Assembly (NCBI RefSeq): GCF_004197395.1
Contig: NZ_SELS01000047.1
Span: 1 to 64,000, forward strand
Direction of reading: 5' to 3'
Length of the DNA stretch: 64,000 nt
Origin: Paraburkholderia sp. UYCP14C
GTDB taxonomy: Bacteria > Pseudomonadota > Gammaproteobacteria > Burkholderiales > Burkholderiaceae
Positions 27,676-36,355 of the stretch are shown here, piece by piece; within the stretch, counting starts at the first letter, position 1, and each line of letters opens with the position of its first letter. The notes under the pieces are model-generated. The model did not search any database and was not told where the DNA came from. It was given only the letters and a program-made list of their open reading frames with translations. The position numbers were made by a program, and so were the translations under genes.

Positions 27676-28749
27676 ATGGCCTCGATTCCCCGCGTCGATG
27701 GTGACGCCCCCGCGCAGAGCAGCCGCACCCAGCCTTTCGAAGAAGGTATCGGCCAGCAGTGGTATCAGCCTGCGATTCCGCGCGCCGTGCTCAAGGAGTT
27801 GATGAAGCGCAGCGACGCCGAAGGGATGCGCAACTTCGGCCTGTGGCTCGCGCTGCTGCTCGCCTCGGGCGCGGTGGCGGCAATGACGTGGGGCACGTGG
27901 TGGGCCATTCCGGCCTTCTTCGTCTACGGCACGATCTACTCGTCGAGCGATGCGCGCTGGCACGAGCTTGCACACGGCACACCGTTCAAGACGCGCTGGG
28001 CGAATGACGTCTTCTATCACCTGTCGTCATTCATGACGATCCGCGAGGGTTACTGGTGGCGCTGGAGCCACGCGCGGCATCACACGCACACGTACTTTCA
28101 GGAGCGCGATCCGGAGATTCAGGTCACGCGGCCGACGAAGGTCTGGCCGATTGTCGTCGATTTCTTCGGCCTTGTGGGTTGCACGCTGGAAATGCGCAAG
28201 ATCGTGTGGCACGCATTCGGCCGCGTGGATGCAGCCACCGACGCATTTCTCCCCGCCAGCGAGAAACCGAAGATGATCTGGTCGTGCCGCATCTATCTGG
28301 CGGTGGTTGTCTTCACCATCGCGCTCGCGATTGCGATGCGCAGTTTCCTGCCGCTGATGTTCGTCTGGACACCGCGCTTTTACGGAGGCTGGCTGCATCA
28401 GTTGCTCGGCCTCACCCAGCATGCGGGACTCGCAGTCAATGTGAAGGATCACAGGCTAAACACGCGCACCGTGCACATCAACCCGGTGTTCCGCTTTCTC
28501 TATCTCAACATGAACTACCACCTCGAACACCACCTGCTCCCGATGGTGCCGTTCCACGCGCTGCCGCGTCTTCACGAAGCGATCAAGGATCAGTTGCCGC
28601 CTCCCTATCCGAGCCTCTACGCCGCGTATCGCGAGATGCTGCCTGCCCTGTGGAGACAGCGTATCGATCCGCACCATGTGATCGAACGCACGCTGCCGGC
28701 GAAAGCCACGCCCCATGGCGCGTTCACCGCGCAATCTTCGAACGTCTGA
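27676..28749 (+). CDS. mocD: MocD-like membrane di-iron oxygenase (fatty acid desaturase family)
   Basis: 357 residues of the membrane fatty-acid desaturase/hydroxylase superfamily. Histidine boxes are HELAHGTPF (96-104), HARHHTHTY (132-140) and HLEHHLLP (from about 282), with a further TQHAG His. Hydrophobic pairs flank the boxes (GLWLALLLASGAVAAM, VVVFTIALAIAM). Followed by a MocE-type Rieske ferredoxin and a ferredoxin reductase, it matches the rhizopine catabolism oxygenase MocD instead of a lipid desaturase. It would hydroxylate, and so demethylate or deaminate, a small polar substrate with O2. The start follows CTGGAGACACTGC. Confidence 0.82.
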   Translation: MASIPRVDGDAPAQSSRTQPFEEGIGQQWYQPAIPRAVLKELMKRSDAEGMRNFGLWLALLLASGAVAAMTWGTWWAIPAFFVYGTIYSSSDARWHELAHGTPFKTRWANDVFYHLSSFMTIREGYWWRWSHARHHTHTYFQERDPEIQVTRPTKVWPIVVDFFGLVGCTLEMRKIVWHAFGRVDAATDAFLPASEKPKMIWSCRIYLAVVVFTIALAIAMRSFLPLMFVWTPRFYGGWLHQLLGLTQHAGLAVNVKDHRLNTRTVHINPVFRFLYLNMNYHLEHHLLPMVPFHALPRLHEAIKDQLPPPYPSLYAAYREMLPALWRQRIDPHHVIERTLPAKATPHGAFTAQSSNV

Positions 28750-28779
28750 AGACTTCATCACACCAGCGGAGACTTTGCC

Positions 28780-29124
28780 GTGACTGTCCAAACGAACAAC
28801 CTGATGTGGGTCGTCGCCTGCGCAACCGGCGACATCGATGAAGAAGACGTGATCCGCTTCGATTATGCGGGCGCGAGCTACGCCGTGTATCGCATCGCCG
28901 AAGGCTACTTCGCCTCCGATGGCTGGTGCACGCACGAACAGGCGCATCTCGCCGATGGCTTCGTGGTGAGCCGCGAAATCGAATGTCCGCTCCATCAGGG
29001 ACGCTTCGATATTCCGAGCGGCAAGCCCAAGAGTCCGCCGGTCTGTGTCCATCTCAAGACGTATCCGGTCAAGGTCGAAAACGGCGAGGTTCTGCTCGGC
29101 GTGCCACCGCAGGACGCGTCATGA
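28780..29124 (+). CDS. mocE: MocE-family Rieske [2Fe-2S] ferredoxin
   Basis: 114 residues with one Rieske domain. Ligands are Cys50 and His52 in GWCTHEQAHL, and Cys69 and His72 in IECPLHQGRFD. It starts with GTG 28780 after GCGGAGACTTTGCC. It passes electrons from the reductase encoded next to the MocD-like oxygenase. The next gene overlaps by ATGA, so the two electron-transfer proteins are translationally coupled. Length and motif spacing match MocE and nitrite-reductase small-subunit-like ferredoxins. Confidence 0.9.
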   Translation: MTVQTNNLMWVVACATGDIDEEDVIRFDYAGASYAVYRIAEGYFASDGWCTHEQAHLADGFVVSREIECPLHQGRFDIPSGKPKSPPVCVHLKTYPVKVENGEVLLGVPPQDAS

Positions 29125-30368
29125 AGACCCGCCCCGCCATGGTGATCATCGGCGCCGGCCAGAGCGGTGCACGCGCGGCGCAGGCGCTGCGCGACAACGG
29201 CTGGGATGGCACGATCACGCTGCTCGGCAACGAAGGTGTGGCGCCCTATGACCGGCCACCGCTGTCCAAGGCTGTGCTGCTCGGGCAGAAAACCACGTTC
29301 GAATGCGCACTCTACGACGAAGCCTTCTATCGTGAGCAACGTATCGACCTGCGCACCGACGCAGCCGTGCGACACATCGACCGGGCCAACCGCCAGGTCG
29401 CGCTGCAAAGCGGGCATAGCGTGGACTATCACCGTTTGCTGATCGCGACAGGCGCCGCGCCTAGGCGCCTTGCCATGCCCGGGTCCACCCTTCCCGGTGT
29501 GCATTGCCTGCGCACCGTGACCGACGCGCAAGGCATAGTCGGTGAACTGTCGCCGGGCCAGCGGATCACCATCATAGGAGCCGGATTTATCGGACTCGAG
29601 ATCGCCGCGACCGCTATCGCGCGGGGCTGCAAAGTCGTGGTGATCGAAGCGGCAGCACGGGCCTTGATGCGTGCCGTGCCCGAGATCGTCGCCGCGTATC
29701 TCGTCGAGCGTCATCGGCAGATGGGGGTGGAGATCCGCTTTGCCATGCAGGTCGACCGGATCATCGGCGAGCGTCGTGTGACGGGCGTCAAACTCTCCGA
29801 CGGCACCCGCATCGCGTGCGATTGCGTGATTGCGGGGATCGGCGTCAAGCCGCGCACGGAACTCGCGGAAGCCGCCGGCATCGACGTCGCCGATGGCATT
29901 GCCGTCGACGATACCCTACGCACCAACGACCCGCACATTTTCGCCGCCGGTGATGTCTGCTCGTTCCCGCACCGCCTGTTTCGCCGCCGCATCCGCCTCG
30001 AATGCTGGAAGAACGCTGAAGACCACGCACGCATTGTCGCGCGCAACATGCTCGATCGCGGCGAGACCTATTCGGAAGTGCCGTGGTTCTGGTCCGATCA
30101 GTACGACATGACGATCCAGATCGCCGGTATGCCGGCGTTCGGTGTGGCGACTACGGTACGCGAGGCAGGCACTGCGTCGAAGATCTTCTTTGCGCTCGAT
30201 CGCGATGGCGTGCTGGTCGGCGCGAGCGGCGTCGGCCACGTGAGCGAGATCGCTCGCGACGTGCGCTTGGCGCAGGCGCTGATCGCGAGGCGCGCCTGCA
30301 TCGAACCGGCGCTGCTCGCCGATCGCAGCGTCAAGCTCAAGCAGATGCTGACTGCGGAGGTGTCATGA
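29121..30368 (+). CDS. mocF: MocF-like ferredoxin reductase (FAD/NAD-dependent)
   Basis: 415 residues of the oxygenase-coupled ferredoxin reductase family. FAD motif MVIIGAGQSGARAAQALRDN, PYDRPPLSKAVLLG, the NAD motif RITIIGAGFIGLEIAATAI, GVKPRTELAEAAGI, and the second FAD motif PHIFAAGDVCSFPH. The C-terminal reductase domain includes VPWFWSDQYDMTIQIAGM. The start overlaps the ferredoxin stop (ATGA) and its own stop overlaps the next start, so mocD-mocE-mocF-isomerase form a tight operon. It draws electrons from NAD(P)H. Confidence 0.9.
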   Translation: MKTRPAMVIIGAGQSGARAAQALRDNGWDGTITLLGNEGVAPYDRPPLSKAVLLGQKTTFECALYDEAFYREQRIDLRTDAAVRHIDRANRQVALQSGHSVDYHRLLIATGAAPRRLAMPGSTLPGVHCLRTVTDAQGIVGELSPGQRITIIGAGFIGLEIAATAIARGCKVVVIEAAARALMRAVPEIVAAYLVERHRQMGVEIRFAMQVDRIIGERRVTGVKLSDGTRIACDCVIAGIGVKPRTELAEAAGIDVADGIAVDDTLRTNDPHIFAAGDVCSFPHRLFRRRIRLECWKNAEDHARIVARNMLDRGETYSEVPWFWSDQYDMTIQIAGMPAFGVATTVREAGTASKIFFALDRDGVLVGASGVGHVSEIARDVRLAQALIARRACIEPALLADRSVKLKQMLTAEVS

Positions 30369-31237
30369 CACAGCGCCTCGAAATCTATCAGTCCTTGTGG
30401 GCGATGGAGCGGCGTCATACCGATGGCTACGAGCGCGCGCTCGAAGAGAACATCGCGATGATCGCGGGCGCGGACTTCGATGGCGTAAGCGTGGGATACA
30501 CATCGCGCGACCAGGTGCGCCGCCTGACCGCCCTGCTCGCGGCACACGGCATGCATGCCGAAGCGCAGGCCTTTCCGCGCACGGTCGACGAACTGAAGCC
30601 GGTGCTCGAACTGGCAACCGAATTCGGCGTGCATCACATCGACCTGCAACCGAACGTGAGACCGCGCCGCATCGACGAGTGTCTGAAGCTGATCGACGGC
30701 TGGACGCGGCTTGCCGAACAGGTCGACTTTCCGGTGTACATCGAGACGCACCGCGATCGCATGACGACCGATCTGTATTTCACGCTCGACCTGCTCGACG
30801 CGCGCCCCGACATGAAGCTGCTCGGCGACATCTCGCACTACCTCGTGGGACGCGAATTCGCGTGGCCGGTATCCGCTGAGAACCACGCTGCGATGCATCG
30901 GATTCTCGACCACTCGTGGGCGTTTCATGGCCGCGTTGCGAGCCGCGAGCAGGTGCAGATCGAGATTTCGTTCGAACCGCACCAGATGTGGGTGGACCTG
31001 TTCTTCGACTGGTGGCGTTACGGCTTCGCGTCGTGGCAACGCCGCGCCGGCCCCGACGACACGCTCACCTTCACGTGCGAACTGGGACCGAAGCCCTACG
31101 CGATCATCGGTCGCGACGGCAACGATACGACCGATCGCTGGGCCGAATCGTTGTTGATGCGCGACCGGGTCCGCGCGCTGTGGAATGAACTATGCGATGA
31201 CCCAGGTCGCGATGAAGAAACAATTGCACGCAACTAG
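30365..31237 (+). CDS. Sugar phosphate isomerase/epimerase family TIM-barrel protein
   Basis: 290 residues, translationally coupled to the reductase gene by ATGA. TIM-barrel features include VHHIDLQPNVRPRRIDECLK, FPVYIETHRDRMTTDLYFT (metal-site Glu/His), MKLLGDISHYLVGREFAWP (Asp/His) and the late TFTCELGPKPYAIIGRDG with a conserved Glu. The ETHRDR and DxSHY motifs are well preserved, so a divalent-metal isomerase or dehydratase is likely. It may process the product of the MocD-like oxygenase. Its stop overlaps the convergent LacI stop. Confidence 0.82.
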   Translation: MTQRLEIYQSLWAMERRHTDGYERALEENIAMIAGADFDGVSVGYTSRDQVRRLTALLAAHGMHAEAQAFPRTVDELKPVLELATEFGVHHIDLQPNVRPRRIDECLKLIDGWTRLAEQVDFPVYIETHRDRMTTDLYFTLDLLDARPDMKLLGDISHYLVGREFAWPVSAENHAAMHRILDHSWAFHGRVASREQVQIEISFEPHQMWVDLFFDWWRYGFASWQRRAGPDDTLTFTCELGPKPYAIIGRDGNDTTDRWAESLLMRDRVRALWNELCDDPGRDEETIARN

Positions 31238-32271
31238 TCGCCCGGGGGCAGATTCTCGCGTAGCAGCACGGTAACCGGAATCTGTTGCGGCAACGCAATG
31301 CCGGGATCGCGATGGTAGTGCCGGAGGACGATTTCAATGGAGCGCATCGCTTCGCCGGCCGGATTCTGGTCGAGCACAGCGTCGAGTGAGCCTTCGATCA
31401 GGAGGCGCCGTGATGACTCGGTGAGTTCGTGGCAGATGAACACCGTCGAGCGCGCCTTGTCGAGCGCGAGCAGCGCGGCGGCGACGCCCTCTTCGCCGAC
31501 GGAAATGTTGTAGATCCCGCGCAGATCGGGATAACGCCGGAAAGCGTCGCGAGTGAGGTCCTCGGTGATCACCGACTGCTCGCGACTCTCTACCGTCTCC
31601 ACGATGTCGCAGTTCGGAAAGCGGCGCCGCAGCACCGAGCGAAAGCCGCTTTCGCGTTCTTCATGGCCAAGGAAATCATGCATGCCCGTCATCACGAGGA
31701 CCTTCCCTCCCGCATCGCCAAGAAAGCGTCCCATCAGTTCACCGGCCACCCGCCCCGCGCACCGGTTGTCGATCCCGACATAGGCGAGGCGCCCCGTTCC
31801 AGGCAGATCGCTTGCCAGCGTCACGACCGGCATAGAACGGCTCATGTGGCGCAGCGCTGCCGTGATGTCGGGATGCTCATACGCGACGATGATGAGCGCA
31901 TCCGCCTTGCGTGTGGCGCGCTCGATGGTCTCAACCACGCTCGCCGGTTCGAGACTGTCGAAGTAAGTGACGGCACAGATCACGCGCTGCGCCTCGAACG
32001 CTTTCTGCGCGACGTCGAAACCCTGTTTGAGCGACACGTAATAGAGCGCAACAGGTTGTTGCATGAGGATCGCGATGCGCAGCCAGCGCACCGAAACAGA
32101 TTCGAGCGCGCGATCGATCTTCAACTTGCGCGCCCACTCGAGCACGCTCGTCTCTTTCGCACGCGAGACCCCACCTCGACCATTGAGCACACGGTCGACG
32201 GTCGCCTCGCTGACACCGGCGGACTTCGCGATATCGGCCATGCTCGTCTTGCGACGGGTGGTATTGGACAT
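31234..32271 (-). CDS. LacI-family transcriptional regulator
   Basis: 345 residues. The N-terminal LacI helix-turn-helix is TSMADIAKSAGVSEATVDRV followed by LNGRGGVS; the periplasmic-binding-like effector domain (residues about 65-340) resembles ribose/inositol-type sensors. The start ATG 32271 begins MSNTTRRKT; a longer frame upstream overlaps the divergent ABC gene region and is unlikely. It lies between the MocDEF-isomerase operon (convergent) and the ABC importer (divergent), so it is the probable regulator of both. No clear palindromic operator was identified in the 180-bp divergent region. Confidence 0.88.
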   Translation of the reverse strand: MSNTTRRKTSMADIAKSAGVSEATVDRVLNGRGGVSRAKETSVLEWARKLKIDRALESVSVRWLRIAILMQQPVALYYVSLKQGFDVAQKAFEAQRVICAVTYFDSLEPASVVETIERATRKADALIIVAYEHPDITAALRHMSRSMPVVTLASDLPGTGRLAYVGIDNRCAGRVAGELMGRFLGDAGGKVLVMTGMHDFLGHEERESGFRSVLRRRFPNCDIVETVESREQSVITEDLTRDAFRRYPDLRGIYNISVGEEGVAAALLALDKARSTVFICHELTESSRRLLIEGSLDAVLDQNPAGEAMRSIEIVLRHYHRDPGIALPQQIPVTVLLRENLPPGD

Positions 32272-32451
32272 GACAGGTTGGGAGATCGACGATGACAAGA
32301 TGATCGCATCACGCCCCCGGACTATCAAGCCAGACCGTGGGGCGCGTCCACAGGACATCAACTGGAACACGACGACAGTACCCGCCCGAATGACGGCAAG
32401 GCATCTGCATCGCGGAGGCTGCCGCGCCCGGGACATAAAAGGAGACAGGAG

Positions 32452-33465
32452 ATGACACAGAGCCCAACCCAAATCTGCGCGCGCGCAGTCAGGCTCGCGA
32501 CCGCGGCATGTCTTGCATGCGCGGCTTTTTCCGCAAGTGCGTCGCAAAGAACCGAGCCGCCGACCATCGTCATGCTGACGCACGGAGCGGCGACCAACGC
32601 GTTCTGGCAGGCTGTGAAGAAAGGCTTCGACGATGCCTGCGCCCGCATTCAGGCGCATTGTCAGATGGTCTTCACGCAGACCGACGGCTCTATCGAACAG
32701 CAGAGCGCAAACTTCCAGGCGGCGCTCGCGCGCAAACCCGATGCGATCCTCACAACCATCGTCGACGACAAGGCGCTCACGCCGTTGATCAACGAAGCCC
32801 GCGCAAAGGACGTGATGGTGATCGCCTATAACGTCGACCAGAGTTCGGGCGCGGCGGGCGCGGCGAGACGTCAGGCCTTCATCGGCCAGAACTTCGTGCC
32901 CGCCGGACGCAGCCTAGCCCATCAATTGACGAGCCAGTTTCCGAAAGACGGCCCGATCCGCGTACTAGTTGGCGTCAGCGCGCCGGGGCAAAACTGGGCC
33001 GAACAGCGCGCGAAAGGCGTGATGGAAGGTCTCGACGACTGGAAGCGCGCCAACCCCAACCGCACGATCGTCGTCAACCGAATCGACTCGGGCACCGATC
33101 TGTCCGTAACCGGTGAGCGCGTAGGCGCCTACCTCACCGCGCACCCGGACACGACCGCGTATTTCGACATGGGCTTTTTCCATGCGGCGGTCGCGCGCAC
33201 GCTGATGGACCGCGGCGTTCCGCCCGGCAAGGTTCTGCTCGCCGGCTTCGATATCGTGCCGCAGGTACTGCAGATGATGAAGACTGGTTATATCCAGGCG
33301 GAGGTCGATCAGCAACCGTACACGCAGGGCTTCATGCCGGTGATGCAGGTGTATCTGGCGAAGTCGTTCGGCCTTGCGCCCGCTGACATCAACACCGGCG
33401 ATTCGCTCGTGATGCCTGCGCAGGCGGATCTCGTGATGAGTCTGTCGCAACGCGGCCTGCGTTAG
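32452..33465 (+). CDS. Sugar ABC transporter substrate-binding protein
   Basis: 337 residues, RbsB-like family 4 binding protein. Signal sequence CARAVRLATAACLACAAF with cleavage near SASA. Motifs are TIVMLTHGAATNAFWQAVKK, KPDAILTTIVDDKALTPLIN and FDIVPQVLQMMKTGYIQAEV. The start follows AAAGGAGACAGGAG. It is followed by permease and ATPase genes (order binding protein, permease, ATPase). Like the protein at 18208 it begins with a T-H-G...W segment, hinting at related, cyclitol-like ligands. Confidence 0.91.
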   Translation: MTQSPTQICARAVRLATAACLACAAFSASASQRTEPPTIVMLTHGAATNAFWQAVKKGFDDACARIQAHCQMVFTQTDGSIEQQSANFQAALARKPDAILTTIVDDKALTPLINEARAKDVMVIAYNVDQSSGAAGAARRQAFIGQNFVPAGRSLAHQLTSQFPKDGPIRVLVGVSAPGQNWAEQRAKGVMEGLDDWKRANPNRTIVVNRIDSGTDLSVTGERVGAYLTAHPDTTAYFDMGFFHAAVARTLMDRGVPPGKVLLAGFDIVPQVLQMMKTGYIQAEVDQQPYTQGFMPVMQVYLAKSFGLAPADINTGDSLVMPAQADLVMSLSQRGLR

Positions 33466-33474
33466 GAGATCTTC

Positions 33475-34455
33475 GTGAAGAAACTGCTCAAGATCTATCT
33501 TCAGAAGCCGGAACTGGCGGGCATCGTGCTGCTGGCCGTGCTGGTCGGCCTGTTCCAGATGCGCTCGCAGATGGTGTTCCTCAGCGCCGATAACCTGCGC
33601 GGCATTCTCGGCGTGCTGCCCGAGGTCGGGCTCGTTGCGATCGGCGTGACGTTGCTGATGATCTGCGGCGAATTCGACCTCTCGGTGGGTTCGGTGTTCG
33701 CGCTCACGCCGATGTCGGTCACGCTACTGGTCAACGCCGGTTTGCCGTTCTGGCCAGCATTCGTCATCGGGCTCATGGTGGCCGCGGCGATCGGCTTCGC
33801 TAACGGGCTCATCACGCTGGTGTTCAACATTCCAAGCTTCATCACGACGCTCGGCATGCTGTTCATTGTCAGGTCGCTGACGGTCGTGCTGTCCGGTGGC
33901 TTTCCGCCCAACCTGCCGCTCGAGCAGATGCCCGCCAGCCTGTTCGTGAGTTTCATCGGACCGGACGGCCTTTTTCGCGCCTCGTTCCTCTGGTTCACCG
34001 GCATCGGCGCGGCGGCAGCATATCTGTTGTCCGCCACCAATCTCGGTAGCTGGATGAAGGCAACCGGCGGCTTTCTCGAAGCCTCGGTCGCGAGCGGTGT
34101 GCCGGCGCGGCGCGTGAAGCTGTTTTCGTTCGTGCTGTGCGCCGTGCTCGCTGGATTCACCGGGATGATCCAGGTGCTGCGCCTCGGCGCCGCGCTACCG
34201 TCGATTGGCGACGGACTTGAACTGCAGGCGGTGGCCGCTGCAGTGATCGGCGGCACCGCGCTCTCCGGCGGCATTGGCAACGTGCTCGGCGCGGTGGTCG
34301 GGGCGCTGCTGATTCGTGTAATCGACAACGGGCTCGTGCTGACCCAGGTCGATGCAAACTGGTTCGAGTTCGCGGTCGGTAGCCTGACCATCTTTGCGGT
34401 GATTGCCAACGCGTGGATGCGCCGCACGGCGCGACATCTAAAGGTACAACTATGA
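33475..34455 (+). CDS. Sugar ABC transporter permease
   Basis: 326-residue multi-spanning permease of the RbsC type. Visible features are LLMICGEFDLSVGSVFALTP, the PSFITTLGMLFIVRSLTVVL segment and the C-terminal AVAAAVIGGTALSGGIGNVL. GTG 33475 is used as start after TAGGAGATCTTC, 9 bp past the binding-protein stop. The stop overlaps the ATPase start by ATGA. It has the same architecture as the permease at 17077 but is shorter at the N-terminus. Confidence 0.9.
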   Translation: MKKLLKIYLQKPELAGIVLLAVLVGLFQMRSQMVFLSADNLRGILGVLPEVGLVAIGVTLLMICGEFDLSVGSVFALTPMSVTLLVNAGLPFWPAFVIGLMVAAAIGFANGLITLVFNIPSFITTLGMLFIVRSLTVVLSGGFPPNLPLEQMPASLFVSFIGPDGLFRASFLWFTGIGAAAAYLLSATNLGSWMKATGGFLEASVASGVPARRVKLFSFVLCAVLAGFTGMIQVLRLGAALPSIGDGLELQAVAAAVIGGTALSGGIGNVLGAVVGALLIRVIDNGLVLTQVDANWFEFAVGSLTIFAVIANAWMRRTARHLKVQL

Positions 34456-35252
34456 ACACGATCTCCTCGCATACCGGTGAACTGCAGTCCTATACGAAAG
34501 CGCCCGTGGATGCCGAGAGTGCGTCGGCGCCGTTGATGGCCGTGCGCAACCTCCATAAGTGGTATTCGGGAGTCCACGCACTGAAGGGTGTGAGCCTGGA
34601 ATTCCGGCGCGGTGAAGTAGTCGGCCTGCTCGGCGACAACGGCGCGGGCAAATCGACACTGATCAAGATCCTCTCCGGTGTGCACCGGCCCGACGAAGGC
34701 GAGATCCTGTTTCAGGGACAAGCGGTGCGCATCCGCTCACCGAAAGCGGCGATGCAACTCGGCATCGAAACAATACATCAGCACAACTCGCTCGTGCCCA
34801 ACTTGTCGATTGCGCGCAATCTGTTTATCGGCCGGGAGCCGCTGCTCTTTTCGCTGTTCGGCATCGGGCCGATGAATCACGCGCGCATGCGCAGCGAAGC
34901 GGTCAAGGCGATTGCCGATGTCGACCTGCATCTGCGATCCGCCGAAGCGCTGCTCGGCGAGCTATCAGGCGGACAGCGGCAGGGCGTGGCGATTGCGCGC
35001 GCAATGCACTTCAAGTCGAAGCTGCTGATCCTCGACGAGCCGACCAACCATCTGTCTGTCAAGGAAACCGACAAGGTGATCGGCTTCGTGCGAGGACTTT
35101 CCGAGCAGGGCATCACGGGCGTCTTCATCAGCCACAACCTGCAGCATGTGTTTCATTCCTGCGACCGGATCGTCGCGATGGCGCGCGGCGAAGTAGTGCT
35201 CGACCGCTCCGTGGCGCAGACATCCATCGATGAAGTCACCGACCTGCTTTAA
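34452..35252 (+). CDS. Sugar ABC transporter ATP-binding protein (single-domain)
   Basis: 266 residues. An N-terminal extension of about 30 residues precedes the ATPase domain. Walker [18 protein letters not shown]-loop IHQHNSLVP, signature LSGGQRQGVAIARAM and Walker B LLILDEPTNHLS. It is again the one-domain FrcA-like form. Coupled by ATGA to the permease. The Walker B segment has DEPTNHL in place of the more usual DEPTAAL. It completes the importer that serves the MocDEF module. Confidence 0.9.
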   Translation: MNTISSHTGELQSYTKAPVDAESASAPLMAVRNLHKWYSGVHALKGVSLEFRRGEVVGLLGDNGAGKSTLIKILSGVHRPDEGEILFQGQAVRIRSPKAAMQLGIETIHQHNSLVPNLSIARNLFIGREPLLFSLFGIGPMNHARMRSEAVKAIADVDLHLRSAEALLGELSGGQRQGVAIARAMHFKSKLLILDEPTNHLSVKETDKVIGFVRGLSEQGITGVFISHNLQHVFHSCDRIVAMARGEVVLDRSVAQTSIDEVTDLL

Positions 35253-35297
35253 CGGGGCTTAACCTGATTCAACCCCGTCGTTGCGGAGTAAGCATTG

Positions 35298-35730
35298 ATG
35301 AAACCGTTCGAAAGGAAAGTAGCCGTTGTCACGGGGGGCACGCAGGGGCTCGGTGCGGCGATCGCCGCACCGTTCGTCGAGCGTCGCGCGCGGGGTGGTT
35401 ATGTGCCGGCACTCGAAGGAAAAAGGCGAGGCCAGGGCGCGAGCGCTCAGTGGCGCCAGCGACGTGCGCTTCGTGGCCGCCGATCTCACTCGCGTCGGCG
35501 ATTGCCGCTCAGTCATCGCCGCGACCGATGCGCATTTCGGACGCGTCGATGTACTCGTCAACGCCGCGGCCATGACCGATCGCGGCACCTTACTCGACAC
35601 GAACCACGAGCGCTTCGACCGGCTCTTCGCGACAAATGTGCGCGTGCCGTTCTTCCTGATGCAGGAAGCGGTCGCGGTGATGCGACGCAAGCGTACAGAA
35701 GAGGGCCCGCCGGTCATCTTTAATATCTGA
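35298..35730 (+). pseudogene. Frameshifted and truncated SDR oxidoreductase
   Basis: The first frame begins MKPFERKVAVVTGGTQGLGA (SDR cofactor motif) and runs to about 35390. The homology then continues one base over with GVVMCRHSKEKGEARARALS, FVAADLTRVGDCRSVIAATD, FGRVDVLVNAAAM and the NVRVPFFLMQEAV block. A single extra G in the run near 35394-35398 explains the shift. It stops at PPVIFNI, just before the catalytic Ser and YxxxK region, so the C-terminal half is missing too. It follows the ABC ATPase by 45 bp and was probably once part of the same operon. Confidence 0.85.
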
Positions 35731-36355
35731 AGCTTCAGGTATTCACGAATCTCGGTCATCCCTCGCCTACCGCCGAATTGCGAACCCAGTTGCGCCCCTG
35801 GTCCTTTCAGTTGTAGCCGGGGATCGCGGCAAGCAATACCGACTTGAGCACCCGCTCGGGGGTAAGCCTGAGGATTACCGTCAACTCGAGGCAGAGATGA
35901 TGCGCAAGATCAGTCAGCGACCTTTGCAATGCCCTCCGCCCAGGCAAACCGCACTGATTGCGGCCCTTCCGGTTTCCGGCTGGCATGGATCGAGGCTCAT
36001 AATGAGCACTTATAGCGAATCCGAGCGGTGATGCCGACATGACCGGGCTCAACAATTGCGATGCTCCCGAAGGGCAGGTGTCAACCTGCTTTTCCGCCTC
36101 CCGGCAAAATGCCTCGCTATCTCTCATACCCTTGTTACGTTCCATGTCATGTCGCTCCACGAATTGAACTTACTCGCTCCGGATCCGACTACCAGCCGAC
36201 GGTGTCGAAACTGGATTGATTCCAGGTCCGGTCGTAACGGCCGTTTGCTGTATTGAACCAACGACGATCCCACCGTTGATCCAGGCTCACGTTACCGAGC
36301 TTCGTCATAGGCTCTTCGTCCGAGACGCACTCACACGTCCCGGACCTGCACCGCT
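35731..36355. other. Intergenic region after the SDR remnant
   Basis: 625 bp with only short, unsupported frames on both strands, including a 117-codon minus frame (35807-36160) with no ribosome site or recognised family. No IS end was identified, although the loss of the SDR 3' half implies a rearrangement at about 35730. Confidence 0.4.

Noticed and set aside
27676-28749. Annotation as a lipid fatty-acid desaturase
   Set aside because: The directly linked MocE-type ferredoxin, reductase, sugar isomerase and sugar importer point to a polar small-molecule oxygenase.
33501-34721. 406-codon minus-strand open frame opposite the ABC permease
   Set aside because: Shadow of a membrane protein gene; Ser/Thr/Pro-rich, with no ribosome site.
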